In this document: positions 1 to 5,932 of the stretch, one piece after another
Numbering within the stretch: the first letter of the stretch is position 1
Layout of the letters: each line of letters opens with the position of its first letter
From: an uncultured Gammaproteobacteria bacterium
GTDB taxonomy: Bacteria; Pseudomonadota; Gammaproteobacteria; Pseudomonadales; Azotimanducaceae_A
Direction of reading: 5' to 3'
Assembly: GCA_913041025.1 (NCBI GenBank)
Contig: CAJWGQ010000159.1
Span: forward strand, 1-6,723
DNA: 6,723 bases
The notes under the pieces: generated by a model
What the model was told of the DNA's origin: nothing
What the model saw: the letters and a program-made list of their open reading frames with translations, nothing else
The model's database searches: none
Position numbers and translations under genes: made by a program

Positions 1-355
1 TCGACTCTCTCGCTGATCCATAATCGTAGCCCGCTTTGATAGAGGATTTAGACATCAGGCTTAAAACGCCACTCTTAATAAGGCCCTGAGAATCAACGCA
101 CAAATCGTATTTAGTCTCACGTAATTTCCATTTGAACGCTCGTATCTCATGAGCTGAGGAAACCAAGGATTGACGCCATCGTCTCCAGGCGACAGGAATT
201 ACGCTAGACACTCCAGGATGCATACTCGCTATTTCTGAGAACCCTTCCTCAATCATCCAATCGATCTCAAACCCCCGTGCAACCGCATCACTAACAGCTG
301 GAAGAGCGTGGACCACATCTCCCAGTGAAGAAGTCTTTATCAGCAGTACTTTCAT
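1..355 (-). CDS. waaC: Lipopolysaccharide heptosyltransferase I (partial, C-terminal part off the left edge)
   Basis: The protein transfers the first L-glycero-D-manno-heptose from ADP-heptose to Kdo2-lipid A on the cytoplasmic side of the inner membrane (GT9 family). Only the first 118 residues or so are present; the family is usually about 320 residues, so the UDP/ADP-sugar-binding C-terminal half lies outside the window. Translation from the ATG at 355 begins MKVLLIKTSSLGDVVHALP, matching the WaaC N-terminal motif, with the catalytic-type aspartate at position 13. Further family marks are WMIEEGF near residues 33-39, PVAWRRWR near 54-61, and DSQGLIKS at 88-95. The start is fixed by an ATGA overlap: the ATG shares bases 352-355 with the waaF stop, which implies translational coupling. 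The gene is the third of an ilvE-waaF-waaC run. Identification is by remembered similarity to Escherichia coli WaaC and is strong. Confidence 0.93.
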   Translation of the reverse strand, partial: MKVLLIKTSSLGDVVHALPAVSDAVARGFEIDWMIEEGFSEIASMHPGVSSVIPVAWRRWRQSLVSSAHEIRAFKWKLRETKYDLCVDSQGLIKSGVLSLMSKSSIKAGYDYGSARES

Positions 356-1362
356 ATGTCTAAGATTGAAATAATCTCTGTTGCCTCGATCTTCTTGAGG
401 CAATCCATATGACCCAAGGGGCAGACTCTCTGAAAACATGGTCGACAGTCCAGTTGTCTCGACACAACCCAACTATTTTTAGATAAAGGAGGAGTGTATT
501 CGCTTGAAGTGGAGCCAAATAAAGCCACTGTTTTTGTATTAAGCGCGGCAGAAATATGCATCAAACCCGAGTCGTTACAAACTAAGGTGTCCGCTAGAGA
601 AATAAGGTCTACCACGTCTTCTAAAGAGGTCTTACCAGCAAGATTAATTGCGCCATTCGCTTTATTTTCTATAAGCTCACAATCGCTGCCATCTTTTTCA
701 GAGCCAAGAAGCCAAACTTGTCGTCCATTGTCGAGACAATACTTCGCTACGTCCGCAAAATAGGAGACTGGCCATTTTTTTGCTGGCCCAAACTCGGCTC
801 CCGGAGCAAGCGCGATGGCTCCAGTTCCAGAGAGATTAAATCTCGAGACCAACCTTGATCGGTTCTCTACATCAAATTGCAAAACTGGATCTAGAGCTGG
901 CCTAACAAACTGTTCGTGTTTGCCCAGCGATAAAGCGGAGTAACGTTCAACCATTAAAGGCAAAGCGCTTTTATCTAGGGACCGAGCATCATTCAATATC
1001 CCAAAGCGCATCTCACCCAACCAGCCAATCCGTTTTTTTATTCTCGCAAGAAAAGGGACCAAAGCAGACTTCCAGGAATTTGGCAGAACATAGACTTCGT
1101 CGTAATTTTCTTCCCTTATTTGTGCGGCCGCTTTTATTCTTGTACTGAGATCTATCCGACCATGACCAACATCGAGCACATAAGTTTTTCGCACTTCGTT
1201 CATCCGGGAAGCTATCGGAAGAGTTGAGGGAGGTGCCAAGACATCTATAATCTTTGCAACCGGTCGACTCGACAACGATTGTATTAGAGAGTGAGCCATG
1301 ACCATGTCTCCGACCCAAGCCGGTGCCACGATCAATAACTTCACTTCACTAGAGTATGCCAT
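352..1362 (-). CDS. waaF: ADP-heptose:LPS heptosyltransferase II
   Basis: The enzyme adds the second heptose to the LPS inner core (GT9 family, GT-B fold, cytoplasmic and membrane-associated). Visible marks, numbered from the ATG at 1362, are PAWVGDM (14-20) with the conserved aspartate at 19, YVLPNSWKSALVPF (91-104), GWLGEMRFG (113-121), PGAEFGPAKKWP (187-198), and NDSGLMH (263-269) of the nucleotide-sugar site. A cysteine cluster (C306, C309, C314, C321) near the C-terminus is common in this family, although E. coli WaaF lacks it. At 336 residues the length is normal. Start choice is open: the ATG at 1362 overlaps ilvE by 22 bases, whereas an in-frame GTG at 1344 would give a GTGA overlap with the ilvE stop, begin at KLLIVAPAWVGD like the E. 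coli protein, and put the key aspartate at position 13. I consider the GTG at least as likely. It lies between ilvE and waaC, the same order as in Pseudomonas. Confidence 0.96.
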   Translation of the reverse strand: MAYSSEVKLLIVAPAWVGDMVMAHSLIQSLSSRPVAKIIDVLAPPSTLPIASRMNEVRKTYVLDVGHGRIDLSTRIKAAAQIREENYDEVYVLPNSWKSALVPFLARIKKRIGWLGEMRFGILNDARSLDKSALPLMVERYSALSLGKHEQFVRPALDPVLQFDVENRSRLVSRFNLSGTGAIALAPGAEFGPAKKWPVSYFADVAKYCLDNGRQVWLLGSEKDGSDCELIENKANGAINLAGKTSLEDVVDLISLADTLVCNDSGLMHISAALNTKTVALFGSTSSEYTPPLSKNSWVVSRQLDCRPCFQRVCPLGHMDCLKKIEATEIISILDI

Positions 1363-2273
1363 TCTTCATTGACAGAGCGATTGCCTCTCACCTGATCGAA
1401 GTAAGCCGACTGAATCTTCTCGGTGATTGGTCCTCTTGATCCTTCGCCAATTACTCTTCCATCTAGCGATCGAATGGGCAAAACTTCAGCTGCCGTGCCG
1501 GTGAAAAATGCTTCATCCGCGATATAGACCTCGTCTCGGGTTATACGCCTTTCCAATATCTGTAAATCCAGTTCTTTAGCTAAAGTAAACACAGTAGACC
1601 TCGTGATTCCCGCCAAACACGAAGTCAATTCCGGTGTGTGCAAAACACCGTCTTTGATCACAAACACATTCTCTCCACTTCCCTCAGCGACGTAACCTTC
1701 ATTATCTAGAAGTAGAGCTTCATCACATCCGCTATCCAAGGCTTCATGTAGTGCTAAAATCGAATTGGTGTAGTTACCATTCGATTTGGCCTTACACATC
1801 GTAATATTTACATGATGTCTGGTGTAGGAGGAGGTTCTGACCTTGATTCCTTTTTCCCGAGAATCAGGATCCATGTAATCGGGCCATGGCCAGGCAGCGA
1901 TAGAAACGTGAACAGTTAAATCCTTCGCACGAATACCCATAGCCTCACTACCTAGGAAGACCATCGGACGAAGGTACCCTTCTTCTAACTCGTTCTGGCG
2001 AAATACCTGAATCTGAGCTTCGTTAAGATCTTCTTTTGTATAGGGAATTGTCAATCCCAGGATATGCGCAGATTCGAACAGTCGGTTGGTATGCTCTCTT
2101 AATCTAAATATACTTGTTCCAGTTGGTGTTTTATAAGCTCGAACCCCTTCAAAAACACCCAATCCATAGTGCAGAGTATGGGTTAGAACATGAACCTTAG
2201 CCTCCCGCCAGGGAAGCATTTCACCATCCATAAAAATCCAACCATCTCGATCAGCAAAATTCACATCAGACAA
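1341..2273 (-). CDS. ilvE: Branched-chain amino acid aminotransferase
   Basis: A cytoplasmic PLP-dependent fold-type IV transaminase that makes valine, leucine and isoleucine from their 2-oxo acids, using glutamate as donor. The 310-residue product has the family landmarks: HVLTHTLHYG (28-37), FEGVRAY (41-47), the Schiff-base lysine in KAKSNGNY (K163 by alignment to known IlvE), EGSGENVF (197-204), RITRDEVY (243-250) and FFTGTAAEV (256-264). It ends EWHTLVK, much like Pseudomonas IlvE. No ATG is available near the N-terminus: the frame opens after a TAG at 2283-2285, leaving a TTG at 2273, with the purine-rich stretch AGAGAAAG just upstream, or a GTG at 2264. The TTG gives the usual length and has the better ribosome-binding context. 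It is the first gene of the minus-strand run and is divergent from the argA-like/ilvD genes. The upstream region shows no leader peptide rich in Ile, Leu or Val codons, so classical attenuation is not evident. Confidence 0.97.
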   Translation of the reverse strand: MSDVNFADRDGWIFMDGEMLPWREAKVHVLTHTLHYGLGVFEGVRAYKTPTGTSIFRLREHTNRLFESAHILGLTIPYTKEDLNEAQIQVFRQNELEEGYLRPMVFLGSEAMGIRAKDLTVHVSIAAWPWPDYMDPDSREKGIKVRTSSYTRHHVNITMCKAKSNGNYTNSILALHEALDSGCDEALLLDNEGYVAEGSGENVFVIKDGVLHTPELTSCLAGITRSTVFTLAKELDLQILERRITRDEVYIADEAFFTGTAAEVLPIRSLDGRVIGEGSRGPITEKIQSAYFDQVRGNRSVNEEWHTLVK

Positions 2274-2300
2274 TATCTTTCTCTAAAATTTCTTGGAACG

Positions 2301-2316
2301 GGTGCGCTATTGCACC
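2301..2316. repeat. Short inverted repeat in the ilvE/argA-like intergenic region
   Basis: GGTGC (2301-2305) and GCACC (2312-2316) form a perfect 5-bp inverted repeat with a 6-base gap. It lies about 30 bases upstream of the ilvE start and would be inside the ilvE 5' leader if transcription begins near 2320. It has no U-run on the downstream side for ilvE, so it is not an intrinsic terminator in that direction. It could be a small leader hairpin, half of a regulator site, or chance; five base pairs is short. Confidence 0.25.
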
Positions 2317-2348
2317 AAAAATCGTCGAATTAGTCACGCATCTCAGAT

Positions 2349-2377
2349 TTCTCAAGTTTTGCGACTCCGACTATAAT
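2349..2377 (+). promoter_or_regulatory. Candidate sigma-70-type promoter for the argA-like/ilvD genes
   Basis: A perfect -10 hexamer TATAAT lies at 2372-2377, preceded by TTCTCA at 2349-2354 (4 of 6 matches to TTGACA) with a 17-base spacer. Transcription would start near 2384, about 66 bases before the preferred ATG at 2450. That position argues against the ATG at 2390 as the start, because it would leave almost no leader. This is the only good promoter-like match seen between ilvE and the rightward genes, and it probably drives all three of them. Confidence 0.5.
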
Positions 2378-2449
2378 GCCAACCTTTTTATGTGCTTTGG
2401 ATCGCGAGAAAACATTTTTCGATCTAGGGACTTCATTAAGTGTGAAGAA

Positions 2450-2938
2450 ATGAATCCGGGAAACCAAACACCAACAGATGGTGGCTATACAATATCTAGA
2501 GCGAGCATCGACGACCTTGCTGGCATTTTATCCATCATAAGGCCGCTGGAAAAAACAGGCGCACTCGTTAAACGCTCAAAACAAAGAATGGAAGAGGACA
2601 TAGAGTTTTTTCTTGTCGCAAAGCAAGGTGAATCAATCATTGGTTGTTGCGCGGTCTTTCACCACGAGGATATGGCAGAGCTTGCTTGTATTGCAGTACA
2701 TTCAGACTTTAGAGGGAATGACCACGTAAAAAATATCGGAACCGCTCTTTTATCAGCTAGCGAAGAAACCGCGAGAAAACAGGGCTCAAATACGTTGTTT
2801 GTTTTGACCACTCAAGCCAGAGAATGGTTTTTAGCCAAAGGGTTCTCTGATTCCTCTTTGGAGGATTTACCTACCCAAAAAAAAGAACTATACAATTGGC
2901 AACGGCAGTCTCAGATACTATCGAAGTCGTTGACATGA
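2450..2938 (+). CDS. Stand-alone ArgA-type GNAT domain, probable short N-acetylglutamate synthase
   Basis: The product (162 residues from the ATG at 2450) resembles only the C-terminal GNAT acetyltransferase domain of ArgA, which makes N-acetylglutamate from acetyl-CoA and glutamate, the first step of arginine synthesis. Marks numbered from 2450 are TISRASIDDLAGILSIIRPL (14-33), like E. coli ArgA; ELACIAVHSDFRG (77-89), the acetyl-CoA-binding region; LFVLTTQAREWF (116-127); and KKELYNWQRQSQIL (144-157), the diagnostic ArgA C-terminus. Full ArgA is about 440 residues; the arginine-sensing amino-acid-kinase domain (roughly 290 residues) is missing, and there is no room for it because ilvE begins 176 bases upstream. 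The frame is open back to an ATG at 2390, but that would add 20 residues without family resemblance and sits nearly on the predicted transcription start. The sequence before 2450 (GTGAAGAA) is a weak ribosome-binding site. ilvD follows after 33 bases. Short NAGS enzymes and ArgH-fused versions are known elsewhere. Another GNAT substrate cannot be excluded. Confidence 0.8.
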   Translation: MNPGNQTPTDGGYTISRASIDDLAGILSIIRPLEKTGALVKRSKQRMEEDIEFFLVAKQGESIIGCCAVFHHEDMAELACIAVHSDFRGNDHVKNIGTALLSASEETARKQGSNTLFVLTTQAREWFLAKGFSDSSLEDLPTQKKELYNWQRQSQILSKSLT

Positions 2939-2960
2939 CCAACAAACCAACTAATCACAA

Positions 2961-2966
2961 AGGAAG
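2961..2966 (+). promoter_or_regulatory. Shine-Dalgarno site of ilvD
   Basis: AGGAAG lies 5 bases before the ATG at 2972. It is the clearest ribosome-binding site in the window and fixes the ilvD start. It suggests ilvD is translated independently and strongly rather than only by coupling to the upstream gene. Confidence 0.75.
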
Positions 2967-2971
2967 CAAAC

Positions 2972-4648
2972 ATGGCTGACGAACGGCAACATTCCTCCAT
3001 CGTTGTAGATGGAGTAGAACAGGCACCCAGCCGGGCAATGCTATATCCGGTCGGTTTTTCAGAGGATGACTTTAAGAAACCTCAGATCGGGATTGCTTCA
3101 ACCTGGAGCATGATCACGCCCTGCAACATGCATATCAACGAATTAGCCGATCAAGCCGAAATAGGAGCCAATGAAGCAGGCGGTAAGGCGGTGCAATTTA
3201 ATACCATCACCGTTTCTGACGGTATTTCAATGGGAACGCCCGGCATGCGCTACTCGCTGGTATCAAGGGAAGTCATTGCAGATTCAATCGAAACCGTCGT
3301 CGCGGCTCAAGGATTCGATGGATTTGTCGCAATAGGTGGCTGTGACAAAAACATGCCAGCATGTGGCATCGCCATGGCGCGACTCGACCGACCAAGCGTT
3401 TTTGTCTACGGGGGTACGATACTCCCCGGCAAAGAAAGAAGAGATATTGTCTCGGTGTTCGAGGCAGTTGGGGGACATGCTGCTGGAAGCGTATCTGATA
3501 TCGAGCTAAAAGAAGTCGAATCAACCGCGATACCTGGTCCAGGATCCTGTGGCGGAATGTACACAGCCAATACAATGGCCTCGGCGATGGAAGCTCTTGG
3601 GCTTTCTCTACCCAATAGTTCAGCTCAAAATGCCGTCAGTGAAGCCAAAAAAATCGATAGCAGGAACGCTGGAATCGCAGTCCGTAATCTCATCAAATTA
3701 GGTATCAAGCCTAGCGACATTCTATGCAAAGAGTCCTTCGAGAATGCCATCACAGTATCAATTGCGCTTGAGGGATCAACGAATGCTGTCCTGCATCTTC
3801 TAGGGATTGCCCACGCTGCTGGCATCAAGCTAGAACTCGACGACTTTAGCAGAATCGGCACTCGCGTTCCGGTTCTCGCGGATATGCGTCCCGCTGGCCA
3901 GTATGCAATGAGCGAGTTGATCGAAATAGGAGGCATACAGCCACTCATGAAGCTCTTGTTGACAGAGGGCCTTCTAAAGGGGGACTGCCTAACTGTGACG
4001 GGTAAAACGCTCGCCGAAAATCTTGAACAGGTCAAAGATTACCCTGAGAATCAAAAGATCATCCGGCCCCTTAGCAATCCGATCAAAAAAGACAGTCACC
4101 TGGTTATTCTTCGAGGAAACTTGGCTCCCGAAGGGGCCGTGGCGAAAATTACGGGACATGAAGGGCTTACCTTTGAAGGCACAGCCAAGTGCTACAAAGG
4201 AGAAGAAGCCGCTATGAAAGCCATAATGGATGGCAGTGTCGATAAGGGTGATGTAGTCGTTGTTCGATATGAAGGCCCAAAAGGTGGGCCTGGCATGCGA
4301 GAAATGCTCAGTCCTACCAGCGCCATCAATGGTAGAGGTCTTAGCGAGCATGTCGCACTCATTACCGATGGCCGATTCTCTGGAGGCTCACACGGATTTG
4401 TAATTGGTCACATTACGCCCGAAGCCTTTGAAGGCGGACCAATCGCTTTGATTGAAGACGGGGACTCCATCAAAATTAACGCAGAAACCAACGAGATCAA
4501 CCTGCTAATCTCTGACGAGGTGTGGGAGGCTCGGCGGGCTAAATGGTCTAAACCAGCGCCCTACACAAAGATCGGGACATTGGCGAAATATGCAAAGTTG
4601 GTAAGCACAGCCAGTGAGGGCGCTGTAACGGACAAATACCTTGATTAG
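2972..4648 (+). CDS. ilvD: Dihydroxy-acid dehydratase, short [2Fe-2S]-type
   Basis: The cytoplasmic enzyme dehydrates 2,3-dihydroxy-isovalerate and 2,3-dihydroxy-3-methylvalerate to the 2-oxo acids that IlvE then transaminates. The 558-residue product carries three cluster cysteines in typical settings: C51 in TPCN, C124 in GGCDKNMPAC, and C193 in GPGSCGGMYTANTM. K125 next to C124 matches the lysine that is carbamylated in characterised [2Fe-2S] enzymes, and S470 in DGRFSGG is the expected catalytic serine. Length and the STWSMITPCN motif fit the short class (as in mycobacteria, cyanobacteria and plants), not the roughly 616-residue oxygen-labile [4Fe-4S] enzyme of E. coli; cluster type is inferred from the motifs. 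The ATG has a good Shine-Dalgarno site. It sits between the ArgA-like gene (33 bases upstream) and a small cysteine-rich gene (16 bases downstream), presumably co-transcribed. Both ends look intact. Confidence 0.97.
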   Translation: MADERQHSSIVVDGVEQAPSRAMLYPVGFSEDDFKKPQIGIASTWSMITPCNMHINELADQAEIGANEAGGKAVQFNTITVSDGISMGTPGMRYSLVSREVIADSIETVVAAQGFDGFVAIGGCDKNMPACGIAMARLDRPSVFVYGGTILPGKERRDIVSVFEAVGGHAAGSVSDIELKEVESTAIPGPGSCGGMYTANTMASAMEALGLSLPNSSAQNAVSEAKKIDSRNAGIAVRNLIKLGIKPSDILCKESFENAITVSIALEGSTNAVLHLLGIAHAAGIKLELDDFSRIGTRVPVLADMRPAGQYAMSELIEIGGIQPLMKLLLTEGLLKGDCLTVTGKTLAENLEQVKDYPENQKIIRPLSNPIKKDSHLVILRGNLAPEGAVAKITGHEGLTFEGTAKCYKGEEAAMKAIMDGSVDKGDVVVVRYEGPKGGPGMREMLSPTSAINGRGLSEHVALITDGRFSGGSHGFVIGHITPEAFEGGPIALIEDGDSIKINAETNEINLLISDEVWEARRAKWSKPAPYTKIGTLAKYAKLVSTASEGAVTDKYLD

Positions 4649-4664
4649 TCCATCAAAGTGAACC

Positions 4665-4898
4665 ATGGAAAAACAGTGCAATATTTGCTTAAGAGAGTGC
4701 GAGCAACTAAAGCTTACTAAAGGCTACAAATTATTGGTTTGTCTTCAATGTTGGCTAGATGCTGAAAAGGGATGGGCCAACCAGCATCAAGAAATTCTAT
4801 TTGAGGCGCTAAAAAGGAACGGCTTGTTAATTCCGGACCGAAACCGTGAGGGCCTTTTACCCCGCGATTATCTTCCCCCAAAAGACTTTAACCTATAG
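4665..4898 (+). CDS. Small cysteine-rich protein with two CxxC pairs, function unknown
   Basis: I do not recognise this 77-residue product. It has CNIC (C5, C8), a third cysteine at C12, and CLQC (C26, C29), the spacing expected of a zinc-ribbon or similar metal-binding knuckle. After that come a tryptophan-containing stretch (W30, W37) likely to be helical and a charged, proline-rich tail ending PRDYLPPKDFNL. No signal peptide or membrane segment is visible. The ATG is 16 bases after the ilvD stop, with only a weak AAAGTG-like site before it, so it is probably read from the ilvD transcript. Its last 11 bases overlap the 3' end of hemE on the other strand. Support for its being real is the open frame after ilvD, the purposeful cysteine pairs and the absence of a competing gene over most of its length. 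Zinc binding is inferred from spacing alone; iron binding is also possible. Confidence 0.7.
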   Translation: MEKQCNICLRECEQLKLTKGYKLLVCLQCWLDAEKGWANQHQEILFEALKRNGLLIPDRNREGLLPRDYLPPKDFNL

Positions 4899-5925
4899 GA
4901 CGCTCAGTCGTTTGATGGACCCAATCAACCAGGTATTTCACATTATCCACTGGAGTTTCAGGGATAATCCCGTGGCCGAGGTTAAATATGTGGCCATCCC
5001 TGCCCTTAACATTGTCCAATAGCCGCTGAGACTGATTTTTGATGGTGTCTTGATCAGAACACAGTACGATCGGGTCTAGATTCCCCTGTACTGATCGGCA
5101 GGCCAGCTCGTCCCATGTGGCTCTCATTGGCGTTCGCCAGTCGAAGGCATAAACATCAATCGCTAGATTTGAGATTGATCTCAATAAATGCTGGTTACCT
5201 GTTCCAAAATAGATAATCGGCACTCTTCCCGAAAGATTATCCAATAATTTTTGAAGATGAGGTTTAACAAACTGCTCAAAGTCCTGCAGAGATAAATTTC
5301 CTACCCAAGTGTCAAAAAGCTGAACCGCCTCGACCCCGGCTGTTATTTGCAGATTTAAGTAACTAGTGACCTGATCAACTAACTTGGAAATCAACAAGTC
5401 CCACAGTTCAGGTTTCTGATACATCATCTTTTTTACAAAGGTGTAGTTCCGGGAAGCCCCTCCCTCGATGGCATATGATGCCAGTGTAAAAGGCGCGCCA
5501 GCAAAACCAATCAGAGCGATTTCTTTTGGCAATTCAGAGAGAATGTTCTTAACAGTATGCTCGATATAGGGTGTTCCCACCTCTGCTTCCACGACGCTCA
5601 ATTTCTCTACGTCTTTTTGCGAGCGCACGGGATTTGAAAATACTGGACCTACTTTCTCAACGTAATCGAGCTTTAACCCCATAGGCTCCATGATCGGCAA
5701 CAAATCCGCGAACATAATGGCAGCATCAGTATTCAAAATTCGTTGCGCATCAAGTGTAGCAAGCGCAGCTTTTTCTGGATTCTTGAAAAACTCAAGGCTG
5801 GTCATCTTTCCTTTTACCGCATGGTATTCAGGCATGTATCTGCCCGCTTGACGATTCAACCATATCGGAGTGTAGGGAGTTGGTTCACCCCGGCAGGCTT
5901 TGAGGAAGACTTTATCCAAGAACAC
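4888..5925 (-). CDS. hemE: Uroporphyrinogen decarboxylase
   Basis: The cytoplasmic enzyme removes four carboxyls from uroporphyrinogen III to give coproporphyrinogen III in haem synthesis. The 345-residue product is full length. Visible are the N-terminal signature RQAGRYMPEY (25-34, R25), the substrate-binding aspartate in MFADLL (D74), Y151 in TLASYAIEGG, T206 in LFDTWVG, and H318 in FNLGHGI, all matching known active-site positions. The start is a GTG at 5925; no ATG occurs before residue 31, and the frame closes at a TAG at 5947-5949. It begins 7 bases after the fabV stop, so the two are probably co-transcribed and coupled; the ribosome-binding site is weak. The C-terminal stretch GHGIIPETPVDNVKYLVDWVH and the mid-region IGFAGAPFTLASY resemble HemE of Acidobacteria, Chloroflexi or Firmicutes more than the E. 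coli/Pseudomonas form (where GHGIHQDVPPEH is usual), hinting at a different lineage of the gene. Confidence 0.96.
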   Translation of the reverse strand: MFLDKVFLKACRGEPTPYTPIWLNRQAGRYMPEYHAVKGKMTSLEFFKNPEKAALATLDAQRILNTDAAIMFADLLPIMEPMGLKLDYVEKVGPVFSNPVRSQKDVEKLSVVEAEVGTPYIEHTVKNILSELPKEIALIGFAGAPFTLASYAIEGGASRNYTFVKKMMYQKPELWDLLISKLVDQVTSYLNLQITAGVEAVQLFDTWVGNLSLQDFEQFVKPHLQKLLDNLSGRVPIIYFGTGNQHLLRSISNLAIDVYAFDWRTPMRATWDELACRSVQGNLDPIVLCSDQDTIKNQSQRLLDNVKGRDGHIFNLGHGIIPETPVDNVKYLVDWVHQTTERPIG

Positions 5926-5932
5926 TAACCGA

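Noticed and set aside
494..763. Open frame antisense to waaF
   Set aside because: It is fully covered by conserved waaF sequence and has low-complexity Ser/Thr-rich translation with no family resemblance.
1281..1330. Possible novel role for the cysteine cluster of WaaF (coding for C306-C321 is actually near 400-450)
   Set aside because: The C-terminal CxxC...C...C cluster is common in heptosyltransferase II proteins, so it is not novel here.
2274..2340. Leader peptide attenuator for ilvE
   Set aside because: No short frame rich in Ile, Leu or Val codons and no terminator hairpin with a U-run is visible on the minus strand before the ilvE start.
2362..2372. Direct repeat CGACT-C-CGACT upstream of the -10 box
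   Set aside because: Two 5-base copies are too short to distinguish from chance.
2390..2449. N-terminal 20-residue extension of the ArgA-like protein starting at the ATG at 2390
   Set aside because: It lies only about 6 bases after the predicted transcription start, has no ribosome-binding site, and adds residues with no resemblance to the family. The ATG at 2450 fits better.
3625..4035. Long open frame of 136 codons antisense to ilvD, with similar ones at 3273-3615 and 3989-4351
   Set aside because: They lie wholly inside a strongly recognised ilvD, have no recognisable motifs, and are expected as shadows of its codon use.
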